A DNA stretch of 64,000 bases, from contig JACEEZ010023663.1 in NCBI GenBank assembly GCA_016584305.1, positions 423,927-487,926 of the forward strand. Direction: 5' to 3'. Position numbers and translations under genes: made by a program. Under the pieces are notes generated by a model. It did not search any database. It was given only the letters and a program-made list of their open reading frames with translations, and was not told where the DNA came from. Positions 13,101 through 22,765 of the stretch are shown here, in pieces (the stretch's first letter is position 1; each line of letters begins with the position of its first letter). Origin of the DNA: Chionoecetes opilio (taxonomy: Eukaryota; Arthropoda; Malacostraca; Decapoda; Majidae).

Positions 13101-15312
13101 TAAGAATTGTTTAAAGTAAGAGCAAACACTTGGCAGGATGTACTTGTCGAGTGGAGGCTTGAGAGAGAGAAAAAATAATAATATATATATAATTTTTATT
13201 TCTTTGTGGATGTAATTGTGCATCAGTAGCTGTCAAAACAAGTAAACACGACGATTTCCTTATATGAAAATAAATGTGAAAGCACGAAATGTCCAGATTA
13301 TAATGTCCTTGTCCTTCCGATTCCCTCCCACAGACGGCCGCGGAAATCGGGATGGCGGGCAAGACTTTTTCAGAGATCGGTCAGGCCCTCAAGGATGACC
13401 CGGCACAGAATTTCACCAGCAAGAAAGACCTTCTAGAATACGTCAGAAACACCATCTATAATGTTATCTTCCCCCGAGTGCAGGAGATGTTCCCCAGCCT
13501 CCCGCCCACCAACCTCACGTAAGTTCAAGCATTTCCATTTTATCATGAGTATAATTGTCTGAGCATTATTAGGTACCCTCTTATGATCTCCTATGTGTGT
13601 ATAGGCGATGTAGGAAAAGTTCTTAAGGTTAGTAAGCAGGGTAGAACGAGAAGTAACGGATTCAAGCTGTAAAAGCGTAGATTTAAAAAGGAACTTGGGA
13701 GAAACTGGTTCACAAATAGGGTGGTGAATGATTGGAATGGACTAAGTCGTCAGGTGGTCAATGCGGAGTCTATTGGGGTCTTTAAAAGGAGTCTGGATAA
13801 ATTCATGGATGGGGAAGAGAGGTGGATATAGGTAGAGTTAGGTAAGAGGAACTACCTCGTGTAGGTCTCATGGCCTCTTGTAGCTTCCTTACTTTCTTAT
13901 GTTCTTATGTTCTTATCTCAGTCTCCTGTTGCCTCCACATCACAAGATATAGGTGTCATTTGATGTCATATCTCGTATAATGTACCAAAACTTTATGAGT
14001 CCGCAATAATAATATCATTCAGGCCTTTTATGTTGTCTCACACACTGTAGTGAACCAGACGGGGAATAGTGTGGTGTTAATGATGATCTCAGTGACTATT
14101 AATCCACTAATCATGTTACTGTACCCCTTGAGGCCCAGAACGTAATTTCCAATGTAATTTGGGTACCATTAGACCATTTTTAGTGAATATAAGCAATGTT
14201 TTATAGATATGACCTGTTTAGTATCCTTGTCGATTAACTAATTTGGTATATTAAGCTACTTTTCGTAATTTTATGGCGCGACAACATACATATTTTTATA
14301 GCGAAGGAAAGATCTGGGTGTGAAGGGGTTAATGTTGTGTCTTCCTTCTCGTACTTCCACCATTATAATACCCCCCTTCCTCCACCTCGCCTCCAAACAG
14401 AGTGGTCGGAGATGATAACCCGCAAGCCATCTTCGCCAAGTACGCCGGGCCCTCCATGGACGGCTCACGGCTCGGCTCCTTCATCCTCAGCACTTACTCC
14501 TACGAGCTCCGGTGAGTCCCGCTGCCTGTCTGCCTGCCTGCCTGCCTGCCTCTGTTCACGTACCACCACCACACTGTTTCTCCACTTCCTGCAAACACCA
14601 CCACATAAAAACCAAACTAAACTGGCCCTACTACTGTTTCAATTCTTTTACTTTCTACTTCTATAGATAAAGACGCCTTCTTATAGGGACTGCCGGCTAG
14701 CGGGTTTTTTTCTTTTCTTTTTCTTGGTCAGTCCCTTATGATGTAAAAAAAAAAACTTCCAAGTCTTCCCTCCACACACATCTATAGTCTTTAGTAATAT
14801 TATTTTCATCGTTAGTTATGTTATTACTACAGTGGAAACTCCCTATAACGGAATTCTACATAGCGGGGAAAAAATCCATTCCGTTATGCAAATTCCCTAT
14901 CACGGAGAGAACGACTTTCCGTTAGAAGCCTGCATGGCTATTTGTGCCAGGCATAATTCTGCGAAGAAGTGCAGACCCCCAAATTTAGAGGTGAGTTTTT
15001 ACTATTAATTATACATATACGTATTTGTATTGCTATAATGTATGCATAGAAATGTGTTTACAGTGTTGTGGCATCTGTGTGCAGGCTTTCAGGTCACACC
15101 CAAACTCACACTACCCGAACACTGGTGCTGTGGCAATGGGTTCCGGCAAACACTCGCTACAGCGGAAAATTCCCTACAACGAAAAGGGGGTTGGCTGAAT
15201 TATTCCCTTATAGAGTTTCCACTGTACTGTAAATACTTACGATAATTACTGCTACCTTTTTTCCTTGTAATGTGGATTCTTAGTTACTTTTGGTTTTGTA
15301 TGTGAAACTATT

Positions 15313-15355
<43 letters not shown>

Positions 15356-17081
15356 TATGCCTCACTGTGTTGCTTTGCAGGAAGAAGTACGAGGTGATGG
15401 CGGTGTCCCTGCACGAGGCGCTGCCCGGCCACCACCTGTACACCACCTACAGGACGAGGAACCCCTCCACGCCTAACTTCCGCAAGTACATCGACTTCAC
15501 CTTCACCACCAACGCCCCGGCCAGGTTCCCGCTGCACACCGTCCTCAGCGAGGGCTGGGCGCTCTACTCAGAGTTTCTGGGAGACGAACTTGGCCTCTAC
15601 AAGGACCCTTACCAGAAGTGAGCGCCCCTTCGCATTTTTTTCAGTTGCATTTTCTAAGGAATGTTTTGATGGAGGAACTCAGGTCTTGATGGATGCATAC
15701 ATACATATATTCATACATGCTTCTAGTATATTTATTCCATGTGGGTCAATAGCTATCCAGACATGATGCGTGATCACTATTAATATTATTTATCCCCTTG
15801 CAGGATGGGCCGCCACTCGTTTGAGCTGCTGCGCGCCAGTCGCCTGGTGGTGGACACGGGCATGCACGCGCTGGGCTGGTCCCGGGACAAGGCCGTCACC
15901 TTCCTGCTCGACCACACGGCGCTCTCCATAGGAAGCATACAGGTGAGACAGACAGAGAGAAAAAAATACTATCATACAGGGTATCTGTTCCTAAAGGAGT
16001 TGAGTTATTACTCGACTCGATTTCACGGAGTAAATGGGGAATTGAAGTGTCCGTTGCTTGAAGAAGTCCGTCCCTTGGTATTCGCGGGCCGGACGCCATT
16101 ATTTTTCATGCTTGATACTATTTATTACATAGAGAGACAATAAAAATATGAAATATGATTATGAATAAGCATGTATGGGTATTAAGAAACGTATTGATGT
16201 GCATAACCTAGACGCTGCGTAGTGTTACAAAACAGGCATGAAAATAATTATAGGTTTTATTGTACGCACCGTAAACTCTCTGTAGCGCTGTATACAGGTG
16301 TCCCTGTATACAGGTGTCCCTGTATACAGGTGTCCCTGTATACAGGTGTCCCTGTATACAGGTATCCCTGTATACAGGTGTCCCTGTATACAGGTGTCCC
16401 TGTATACAGGTGTCCCTGCATACAGGTGTCCCTGCATACAGGTGTCCCTGCATACAGGTGTCCCTGCATACAGGTGTCCCTGCATACAGGTGTCCCTGCA
16501 TACAGGTGTCCCTGCATACAGGTGCTCACTCGGGATGTGTACTACCACACCACACAACACTTTTCATGTCACTGTTTTCTGCCCCATTATCTGTTATCCT
16601 CATCTTGCTTTGTGATCAACAGTTTTTATTTCCTTTCCAGGGTGAAATCAACCGGTACATCACGTGGCCCGGCCAGGCGTGCGCGTACAAGGTGGGCGAG
16701 ATCAAGATCAAGGAGCTGCGACAGAAGGCACAGAATGCTCTGGGAAGCCTTTTTCGGCTCTCAGACTTCCACGACGAGATGCTGGGCTGCATCGGGCCCC
16801 TCAAGATCGTGGAGGAGTGCATCACGAACTACATCGAGCAGACCAACTTGGTGATAGAAAAAGGGGCAGAGGAGAAACGGGAAGATGAAAAAACCGAAAG
16901 GAGTGATAAAAAGGGGAGCGAGTCTCGAGAACACAAAGACGGTAATGGCGTTGGTGGTAAGGCTGGAGTGTTGTCGGCGTCCGGCGGGTCGGGCTGTGCG
17001 TTGTGTCCCGGCGCGTCGGTGGTGGTGGTGGCCATGTGCTGGCTGGCGCGGCTCCCAGGCGTCTCTGCACACCCGATATAG
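1557..17081 (+). CDS. DUF885-family probable secreted/GPI-anchored metallopeptidase, tandem copy A (13 exons)
   Basis: Exons: 1557-1727, 4770-4838, 6756-6886, 7368-7478, 9401-9491, 10902-11005, 11598-11679, 11804-11974, 13334-13518, 14401-14511, 15381-15617, 15804-15942, 16641-17081. All introns are GT-AG, phases match copy B, and the 2043-bp reading frame (680 aa) is open to the TAG. Residues 1-22 form a hydrophobic signal peptide (core [12 protein letters not shown]). HEALPGHH lies at residues 420-427 and EGWALYSE at 466-473; the spacing resembles gluzincin metallopeptidases (HE..H plus a downstream Glu ligand), so zinc peptidase activity is inferred, not proven. The C-terminal [15 protein letters not shown]...LGSLF...FHDEML block is typical of DUF885. 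A charged Lys/Glu stretch follows, then a hydrophobic tail ([12 protein letters not shown]) that could be a GPI signal or membrane anchor. The start has A at -3. A T-rich CAG lies 6 bases upstream, so a 5' UTR exon may precede it. The natural substrate is unknown. Confidence 0.92.
1777..2471 (-). mobile_element. TTAA-type MITE copy 2, interrupted by a nested TA-flanked element
   Basis: TTAACCCC at 1777-1784 continues at about 2265 (GAGTCTCAGAACG) to GGGCGTGAAGGAGTTAA at 2471. The 476-bp element at 1787-2262 sits between. Confidence 0.75.
1787..2262 (+). mobile_element. TA-flanked TIR element (CCGTAGATAACAG family), copy 1
   Basis: Ends are CCGTAGATAACAGTAAAGTC and its near-perfect inverse, flanked by TA. 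It is about 476 bp, has no coding capacity, and matches 27279-27756 throughout. TA targets suggest a mariner/Tc1-type mobiliser. Confidence 0.75.
2723..2936 (+). mobile_element. TTAA-type MITE copy 3 (full length)
   Basis: Begins TAACCCCTTCACGCCCAGG and ends GTCTCAAGGGGTTAA; it lies in intron 1 of DUF885 copy A. Confidence 0.85.
2961..3203 (+). mobile_element. CR1-like LINE 3' end, copy 1
   Basis: Encodes a decayed reverse-transcriptase C-terminus (compare 13597-13917) and the tail GGAACTACCACGTGTAGGTC...CTTCCTTATGTTCTTATG. 5'-truncated, in copy A intron 1. Confidence 0.75.
3460..3958 (+). mobile_element. TTAA-type MITE copy 4, split by an AAGGGTA-element
   Basis: The left part ends near 3560 (AATTAGTTA) and resumes at about 3843 with GGACAGGGATACTAAACAGG, ending CTCAAGAGGTTAA at 3958. 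Confidence 0.8.
3561..3842 (+). mobile_element. Iterated-word MITE (AAGGGTA family), copy 1
   Basis: Ends CACTCTTAGAAAA and ATTTCTGAGTG are imperfect inverses. The interior repeats AAGGGTAG and its complement CTACCCTT many times in both orientations. Inserted inside TTAA-MITE copy 4. Confidence 0.75.
4152..4472 (-). mobile_element. CR1-like LINE 3' end, copy 2
   Basis: Reverse complement of the 13597-13917 repeat, starting at the LINE 3' terminus (ATAAGAACATAATAAAATAA) and cut at the other side by the AAGGGTA element at 4473. Confidence 0.8.
4473..4747 (+). mobile_element. Iterated-word MITE (AAGGGTA family), copy 2
   Basis: TACACTCTTAGAAAAAAAGG start, multiple AAGGGTA/TACCCTT words, end TTATTTCTGAGTAT. 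It ends about 22 bases before the exon 2 acceptor of copy A. Confidence 0.8.
5039..5436. other. Copy A intron 2, unassigned segment
   Basis: Contains short inverted pieces (CTTACTGGGCGACA twice, near 5048 and 5277) suggesting another decayed element. The minus-strand reading frame here has no recognisable domain. Confidence 0.4.
5437..5650 (-). mobile_element. TCTATTTTTTTAAC-family MITE, copy 1
   Basis: Shares the block GATGCCAGGAGAAGGGAATA and terminal TAGTCTATTTTTTT / CTTGTTAAAAAAATA with 46452-46893, 50516-50730 and 54413-54744. Confidence 0.65.
5882..6252. mobile_element. Near-perfect 370-bp palindromic (snapback) element, copy 1
   Basis: Two arms of about 165 bases (from TAGTCTATTTTTT to ACTACAAAGG and back) are reverse complements around a short loop near 6056-6080. 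Matches 52996-53345. Lies in copy A intron 2. Confidence 0.85.
6908..6999. repeat. (GA)n microsatellite directly after copy A exon 3
   Basis: About 90 bases of GA repeats start 20 bases after the exon 3 donor. Confidence 0.95.
7158..7322 (+). mobile_element. TTAA-type MITE copy 5 (5'-truncated)
   Basis: From GTTAGCCATAAAATTACG to CTCAAGGGGTTAA; the left terminus is missing. Ends 45 bases before copy A exon 4. Confidence 0.8.
7500..8405. repeat. 900-bp pyrimidine (CT)n and CT-rich tract
   Basis: Begins 20 bases after the exon 4 donor as pure CT repeats, with a roughly 100-bp duplication (CTATACCACTAGCTTATCCA near 7598 and 7716), and decays into CTCTTCTCTTTTCTCTCTTTATC-type repeats. Homopurine/homopyrimidine, so able to form triplex DNA. 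Confidence 0.9.
8604..9123. mobile_element. 520-bp inverted-repeat element rich in GGCGAC/GTCGCC
   Basis: Left arm GGAACTGTCGCCGATCGGAA (8604) and right arm ending TTCCGATCGGCGACAGTTCC (9123) are inverse. Homology continues to the block CTGCATTCAGGGAT (8704) / ATCCCTGAATGCAG (9024). Confidence 0.7.
9141..9372. repeat. 20-bp minisatellite GTGCCGAGGTGATGCCCTGT
   Basis: About 11 units with few substitutions, ending 28 bases before the copy A exon 5 acceptor. Confidence 0.92.
9495..9527. repeat. (GT)n at the exon 5 donor of copy A
   Basis: GT repeats begin 2-3 bases after the donor GTGATG. Confidence 0.9.
9537..9749 (+). mobile_element. TTAA-type MITE copy 6 (full length, 213 bp, reference copy)
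   Basis: Starts TTAACCCCTTCACGCCCAGA; its reverse complement starts TTAACCCCTTGAGGCCCAGA. TTAA stands at both ends, so TTAA-targeting (piggyBac- or Kolobok-like) mobilisation is inferred. No coding capacity. Confidence 0.88.
9896..10212. repeat. GA-rich array with a GGTTCGTATGTGACGGGGAT spacer unit
   Basis: Four alternations of (GA)n and the spacer GCAACAATGGTTCGTATGTG + ACGGGGATAGAGA in copy A intron 5. Confidence 0.85.
10585..10850 (+). repeat. Dispersed repeat fragment shared with the copy B 3' UTR insertion
   Basis: TCCCGTTATCTGGAAGAGT...GAAAATCCTATGGTTAGTTT...TACAGCCAAGCGTCTTCACT matches 35960-36165. Ends 50 bases before copy A exon 6. Confidence 0.7.
11006..11172. repeat. GT-rich tract starting at the exon 6 donor of copy A
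   Basis: The donor GTGGGTGGGTGTGTGTG merges with 160 bases of GT/GGGTGT repeats. Confidence 0.9.
12843..12990 (-). mobile_element. tRNA-derived SINE-like unit
   Basis: On the minus strand, TTGGTCTAGTGGTACCGTC (A-box-like) is followed by GAGTTCGGGTCTCACC (B-box-like) about 50 bases on. Located in copy A intron 8. Confidence 0.5.
13597..13917 (+). mobile_element. CR1-like LINE 3' end, copy 3 (best preserved)
   Basis: The + strand reads [10 protein letters not shown], one stop, then [20 protein letters not shown] and [13 protein letters not shown]...[16 protein letters not shown] followed by TAG. This is the usual C-terminus of CR1/jockey-type reverse transcriptases. The tail ends in TTCTTATGTTCTTATGTTCTTAT repeats, as CR1 elements do. 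In copy A intron 9. Confidence 0.85.
14122..14332 (-). mobile_element. TTAA-type MITE copy 7 (full length)
   Basis: Starts TACCCCTTGAGGCCCAGAAC and ends GATCTGGGTGTGAAGGGGTTAA-type sequence; copy A intron 9, 69 bases before exon 10. Confidence 0.85.
14830..15224. mobile_element. pogo/Tigger-like MITE (CAGTGGAAACTCCCTATAAC family)
   Basis: Ends CAGTGGAAACTCCCTATAAC and CTTATAGAGTTTCCACTG are inverse and flanked by TA. Interior has several further half-copies of the end (e.g. ACGGAGAGAACGACTTTCCG). Copy A intron 10. Confidence 0.75.
15316..15352. repeat. (GT)n upstream of copy A exon 11
   Basis: 18 GT repeats end about 30 bases before the exon 11 acceptor. Confidence 0.95.
15412..15435 (+). 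other. Putative zinc-binding motif HEALPGHH, copy A exon 11
   Basis: Codons for residues 420-427. His-Glu-x-x-Pro-Gly-His-His is the DUF885 signature. The second conserved patch EGWALYSE starts 46 residues after the first His within the same exon, so both presumed active-site elements are on one 237-bp exon. Ligand assignment is inferred from the family pattern. Confidence 0.7.
16294..16523. repeat. 16-bp minisatellite ACAGGTGTCCCTGTAT
   Basis: About 14 units; the first half has TGTATA and the second half TGCATA. Each unit contains CAGGTGTCC, a potential cryptic splice donor. Located about 120 bases before copy A exon 13. Confidence 0.93.
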
Positions 17082-17215
17082 TCCCCTGCAGTGTGTGTGG
17101 GGCACAGAGCACGTGGCCTGCATGAGGCGTGTATGAGCTGTATATTGTGGGCTTCCTCTCTGTACATTAGCGCGTTGTGTAGCTTTTCCTGTCACGTCAT
17201 AGTCATATATTGTAT
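17082..17215 (+). other. 3' UTR of copy A, homologous to DNA downstream of copy B
   Basis: The 130 bases after the TAG align with 36325-36455 behind copy B (shared blocks such as GTACATTAGCGCG and CTTTTCCTGTCACGTCATAG). This shows the tandem duplication included the gene end. No perfect AATAAA was seen. Confidence 0.65.
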
Positions 17216-17272
17216 ATTTCTCTTCCTCCAGATGAATGTATTTAAAAGACTAATAATGTGACTGTTGTATCA

Positions 17273-17275
17273 CTC

Positions 17276-17306
<31 letters not shown>
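17273..17306. repeat. (CAT)n microsatellite
   Basis: About ten CAT/ATC triplets downstream of copy A. Confidence 0.9.
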
Positions 17307-17395
17307 GGTCAAGGAATACAGGGTTACACACCATCATGTAACAAGTGTGTGAAGTGTTACTGTCTGCATGGAGTAGACAATTGTTGGCCATTATA

Positions 17396-17490
17396 CAGTA
17401 AAACCTCTCATATTCGGACTAATTGGGCCAAGGAGTGGTCCGAGTAATGCAAGGATCCGAATAATGGGGGGGATTATATAGGGGGGGTTA

Positions 17491-17539
<49 letters not shown>

Positions 17540-17760
17540 AGGTGTATATAGCTAGGAAATTTCGACCCCTAAAAAAAAGAAAAAAAAAATCTTGGTGTAT
17601 ATATTATAGCTAAGAAATTTCGACCCCTTTAAAAAAAAAAAAAAAAAAAAAAAAAATCTTTGTGTATATATTATAGCTAAGAAATTTCGACCCCTAAAAA
17701 AGAGGTCCGAATAATGTCAAAGTCCGAATAATGAGGGTCCGAATACGAGAGGTTTTACTG
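17396..17760 (+). mobile_element. pogo/Tigger-like MITE (CAGTAAAACCTCTCATATTC family), copy 1
   Basis: Inverted ends CAGTAAAACCTCTCATATTC / GAATACGAGAGGTTTTACTG, TA on both sides. The interior has poly-A tracts alternating with CTAGGTGTATATAGCTAGGA-type units. Confidence 0.85.
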
Positions 17761-18002
17761 TAGTCTGTGTGGGTGGGGTTGTAGACGTCAAAACCCTCAG
17801 TGTTACCTCCTGTGTAGACCTGTGGTGGTTGACCCAAGTAGTCTTGTCGTCTGTGTCTCTGTGTTTGTGTTTTCCTCTTTGTGTGTGTTATTCAGCATTC
17901 AGCAGCTGTCTTGATCATGTGTCGGACCCGTGATCGCCAGCTATCACTATCAGCATCAGGCCAGGCTACGGAAAAGCCCGGCCTGTGCGTGTATCAAAGT
18001 AA

Positions 18003-18286
18003 GTGAGTGTATGTAGTAAGGGAGTAGTAGTAAGGGAGTAGTAGTAGTAAGGGAGTAGAAGTAGTAGTAGTAGTAGTAGTAAGGGAGTAGAAGTAGTAAG
18101 GGAGTAGTAGTAGTAAGGGAGTAGTAGTAGTAAGGGAGTAGAAGTAGTAGTAGTAGTAGTAGTAAGGGAGTAGAAGTAGTAAGGGAGTAGTAGTAGTAAG
18201 GGAGTAGAAGTAGTAAGGGAGTAGAAGTAGTAAGGGAGTAGTAGTAGTAAGGTAGTAGTAGTAGTAAGGTAGTAGTAGTAGTAGTA
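18003..18286. repeat. (GTA)n / GGGAGTAGTAGTAGTAA minisatellite
   Basis: 280 bases of GTA triplets punctuated by GGGA. Confidence 0.92.
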
Positions 18287-18289
18287 AAA

Positions 18290-19190
18290 GCCACAACAAC
18301 CAGTCAGTCAATACAATGATGCAGCTCATCTGTGGTCAGCAGAGCGGCCACACCTTTTTTTTTTTTACCCTATTGGGCCTCCAGTATGGGAGGCCCACGG
18401 GCTAACTTGAGCCCGTCAGAGAGGCAGCCTAGTGCGGCAGCGCGGCGGCGCTAGGCTGCGGGCAAAAAAGACGGGAGGCGAGGGGCATGGCTACACTCGC
18501 CGTTCCCGGAAGAGAGGAGAGTGTTCGTGCTGCTGGCGTGCGGCACGAGAACTGGCTTGTCCATCCTGACGAGGAGTGCGGGGCACTCAGCAGGATACAC
18601 TCTCCGTGTGGGGGGCGCAGCAGGCTGCTACGCGTCGGGGATGAGGGGAAAGAGTGGCCATGGGGGGGCTGCCCGGCCCGCTGCCATGGGGGTTGGCGTG
18701 TTATCCCCGCCAGGGTTGGCGTGTTATCCCCGCCAGGAGCTCCGTTAGGCGGTGACTGCTGGCTCCAACTCCACCAGCCTCTCGCCTCTCGCCGCGGTGT
18801 CCCTGGGATAAGGACCCTACCCCCCTCCCCCGTAAACCCCCTCCCCTGAATCGTGTATGGGTGCTACTTCTTCTTCTTTTTTTTGGGGGGGGGGGGGCTG
18901 TGCGTGTATGGCCGACTTGAGACCATCGCGTGGCAGTTCCTACATCATCGGAGGGCCAATGTCTCCCTGTCTTCCCAGAGTTTATGAGTGTGTCGCGGCT
19001 GCTTCCCGATTCTCTCCTACAGGATTCAAGATACTTGGTTATGCTGCTGCCTCGACTTTTTGTTTTTTTTGAGGTGGGTGGCATTTATAAAGCCTCGTGA
19101 TTTTGTGTCGTCTGTCTATTGTCGACAAAAGTATAATTTTTGTATCTATTTTCATTATTATTATTTCTGTTTTTACTCTGAATCCCGTTC
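18290..19190. other. GC-rich intergenic segment without a recognised gene
   Basis: Contains the inverted words GCCTAGTGCGGCAGCG / CGGCGGCGCTAGGCTGC near 18427-18458, a direct duplication of GGTTGGCGTGTTATCCCCGC (18691 and 18713) and a poly-G run near 18885. Reading frames here show no domain. Confidence 0.4.
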
Positions 19191-19192
19191 TG

Positions 19193-19590
19193 GCCCGTTC
19201 GTGCTGCACCTGTCGCCTTAACTTTGCAGCCTTAACGGTGCAACATGTGACATACTTTTGCACCTTTAAATGTGCAAAGCTGCACCTTTTTTCTTAGTGT
19301 GTACCAGGTGTGTAGTGTTGTTCCCAGTTGTTGCGTGGCGCGGCGTGGCAGAGGCTGTTGTCGTGGTGGTGGGAAGGATGTCGTAATCAACCACATGTAT
19401 CTAGCAATGCTATATAGATACATGTGCACATGGTTGATTTCGACATCCTTCCCACCACCACGACAACAGCCTCGCCACGCCGCGCCACGCAACAACTGGG
19501 AATAACACTACACACCTGGTACACACTAAGAAAAAAGGTGCAACTTTGCATATTTAAAGGTGCAAAATTATGTCACATGTTGCACCGTTA
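19193..19590. repeat. ~400-bp inverted duplication centred near 19411
   Basis: Arms such as GTGGTGGTGGGAAGGATGTC (19362) and its inverse around 19442-19461 extend outward into the TACACACTAAGAAAAAAGG end of the GGTGCAA element on both sides (to about 19303 on the left, from 19520 on the right). Confidence 0.8.
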
Positions 19591-19770
19591 AGGCTGCAAA
19601 GTTGCACCCATAAGATGTGCATAATTGCACCTCTTAAGGTGCAACCCCCCCTTAGGGGTGCAACTGTGCACCCTTATGGGTGCAACTTTGCACCCTTAAA
19701 GGTGCAAAATATGTGACATCATTTTGCACTTTTAAAGGTGCAAAGTTGCACCTTATTTTTTAAGTGTGTA
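19520..19770 (+). mobile_element. Iterated-word MITE (GGTGCAA family)
   Basis: Ends TACACACTAAGAAAAAAGGT and ATTTTTTAAGTGTGTA are inverse. The interior is about ten AAGGTGCAA/TTGCACCTT words in both orientations. Terminal design matches the AAGGGTA family. Confidence 0.75.
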
Positions 19771-19959
19771 CTTCAGCGCGGCACACATTTTAGCGTCACA
19801 TGATTCTTCTTTCTTTTCAGGGTTTTGACGCCTCCATTAGTCTGGTGGCACTTAATACTGATCCCATTAATAAGGAAATCATACACGCAGAATAAGTTAT
19901 ATTATATTTACGGTTCTGTTCCTGCCTTACTTAGAAACCTACAAACTAAGAACAGATGA

Positions 19960-20366
19960 TTTTATACACTCCCAAAACACCCCCAAACACTCCCTGATAC
20001 ACTCCCAAGCACTCAAACACTCCCTGATACACTCCCAAGCACTCAAACACTCCCTGATACACTCCCAAGCACTCAAACACTCCCTGATACACTCCCAAAC
20101 ACTCAAACACTCCCAAACACTCCCTGATACACTCCCAAGCACTCAAACACTCCCTGATACACTCCCAAACACTCAAACACTCCCAAACACTCCCTGATAC
20201 ACTCCCAAGCACTCAAACACTCCCTGATACACTCCCAAACACTCAAACACTCCCAAACACTCCCTGATACACTCCCAAGCACTCAAACACTCCCTGATAC
20301 ACTCCCAAACACTCAAACACTCCCAAACACTCCCTGATACACTCCCAAACACACAAACACTCCCAA
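19960..20366. repeat. 30/41-bp minisatellite CACTCCCTGATACACTCCCA
   Basis: About 12 units; the motif is the reverse complement of the array in copy B intron 7 (29809-31231). Confidence 0.92.
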
Positions 20367-20700
20367 AACGGGGTCATCCGTCACGATCACCTGTTCTCAA
20401 GGACGGCCATGTATGGGAGAGGCTCGAAGCTTCACCTGCCTCAAGCGAGAAGGACGAGTTTCCGCTATAGATATAAATGTATGTTATTATACCACACTTG
20501 GTAACGGCGCTTGGCCAGTGGCAGTGCTTGCTTTCAAGGACGTGTGATCTATAGGACGCTCCAGCTATAGATATGGGGAGGAGTGTGTGAACAGTGTGGT
20601 GTCAGTAGGCGAGAGGAATGCGTGTGCCGTGTTAGTAAGACAATAATATCCAAGTAAGAACTCTGGAAAGCCTTTATAGTGCCGTTGAAATCTTTTGTTG
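20367..20700. other. Intergenic, nothing recognised
   Basis: Unique-looking sequence between two minisatellites; no open frame of note and no repeat match within the window. Confidence 0.4.
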
Positions 20701-22360
20701 TTTTATGTATACGCCATTAAGAGGATAACAGTGTGTTATGTATACGCCATTAAGAGGATAGCAGTGTGTTATGTATACGCCATTAAGAGGATAGCAGTGT
20801 TAGTGTTATGTATACGCCATTAAGAGGATAGCAGTGTGTTATGTATACGCCATTAAGAGGATAGCAGTGTTTTATGTATACGCCATTAAGAGGATAGCAG
20901 TGTTTTATGTATACGCCATTAAGAGGATAGCAGTGTGTTATGTATACGCCATTAAGAGGATAGCAGTGTTTTATGTATACGCCATTAAGAGGATAGCAGT
21001 GTTTTATGTATACGCCATTAAGAAGATAGCAGTGTGTTATGTATACGCCATTAAGAGGATAGCAGTGTTTTATGTATACGCCATTAAGAAGATAGCAGTG
21101 TGTTATGTATACGCCATTAAGAGGATAGCAGTGTTTTATGTATACGCCATTAAGAGGATAGCAGTGTGTTATGTATACGCCATTAAGAGGATAGCAGTGT
21201 TAGTGTTATGTATACGCCATTAAGAGGATAGCAGTGTGTTATGTATACGCCATTAAGAGGATAGCAGTGTTTTATGTATACGCCATTAAGAGGATAGCAG
21301 TGTAGTGTTATGTATACGCCATTAAGAGGATAGCAGTGTGTTATGTATACGCCATTAAGAGGATAGCAGTGTGTTATGTATACGCCATTAAGAGGATAGC
21401 AGTGTTAGTGTTATGTATACGCCATTAAGAGGATAGCAGTGTGTTATGTATACGCCATTAAGAGGATAGCAGTGTTTTATGTATACGCCATTAAGAGGAT
21501 AGCAGTGTTTTATGTATACGCCATTAAGAGGATAGCAGTGTTAGTGTTATGTATACGCCATTAAGAGGATAGCAGTGTTTTATGTATACGCCATTAAGAG
21601 GATAGCAGTGTTTTATGTATACGCCATTAAGAGGATAGCAGTGTAGTGTTATGTATACGCCATTAAGAGGATAGCAGTGTGTATGTATACGCCATTAAGA
21701 GGATAGCAGTGTTTTATGTATACGCCATTAAGAGGATAGCAGTGTTAGTGTTATGTATACGCCATTAAGAGGATAGCAGTGTTTTATGTATACGCCATTA
21801 AGAGGATAGCAGTGTTAGTGTTATGTATACGCCATTAAGAGGATAGCAGTGTGTTATGTATACGCCATTAAGAGGATAGCAGTGTGTTATGTATACGCCA
21901 TTAAGAGGATAGCAGTGTGTTATGTATACGCCATTAAGAGGATAGCAGTGTTAGTGTTATGTATACGCCATTAAGAGGATAGCAGTGTTTATGTATACGC
22001 CATTAAGAGGATAGCAGTGTTAGTGTTATGTATACGCCATTAAGAGGATAGCAGTGTGTTATGTATACGCCATTAAGAGGATAGCAGTGTTTTATGTATA
22101 CGCCATTAAGAGGATAGCAGTGTTAGTGTTATGTATACGCCATTAAGAGGATAGCAGTGTGTTATGTATACGCCATTAAGAGGATAGCAGTGTTAGTGTT
22201 ATGTATACGCCATTAAGAGGATAGCAGTGTTAGTGTTATGTATACGCCATTAAGAGGATAGTGTGTTATGTATACGCCATTAAGAGGATAGCAGTGTTTT
22301 ATGTATACGCCATTAAGAGGATAGCAGTGTGTTATGTATACGCCATTAAGAGGATAGCAG
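20701..22360. repeat. 1.65-kb minisatellite, ~33-bp unit TTATGTATACGCCATTAAGA + GGATAGCAGTGTG
   Basis: About 45-50 very similar units; variants end GTGTG, GTGTT or GTGTTAGTG. The low divergence indicates recent expansion. Confidence 0.95.
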
Positions 22361-22765
22361 AAAGGTGGCCTGGTGACGGGAACACGTGGTGAGTGGTGAG
22401 TGGTGTGTGAGGAGCGTCACTGCGGGAAGAACTGTTTGTGTTTTTAGCTCTGGCCTGTGGGTCACGGCCACTCACGGGTGGCGTGGCGTGTCGGCAGCAA
22501 CAGTACAGAGGGGATATCTACCGTCACCTGCGATGGGAAATTGGAAGGAAATATCGTTATTTATCTTACATTATTGCGATTAAATGTGATATACCACCTA
22601 GCTTTATGGAGAATAGGAATACGCGACTACATGTGACTGTGTAATATTAAAGTTTGTATATATAAATGCCAAGGAAACCGTTGGGGAGTATGTCATTGCG
22701 CAACATTAATATCTGTCATTTCAGAAGTGTTTGTACATTTCATGGGAATGATCCTATCTTGTAAT
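22361..22765. other. Intergenic, nothing recognised
   Basis: Four hundred bases between two minisatellites, with short frames only and no repeat match seen in the window. Confidence 0.4.

Noticed and set aside
16761..17195. 144-codon minus-strand frame opposite copy A exon 13
   Set aside because: Shadow of the GC-rich coding exon; the + strand frame is conserved with copy B.
20701..22360. CRISPR-like regular direct repeats
   Set aside because: Units are contiguous without unique spacers, and the genome is eukaryotic; it is a minisatellite.
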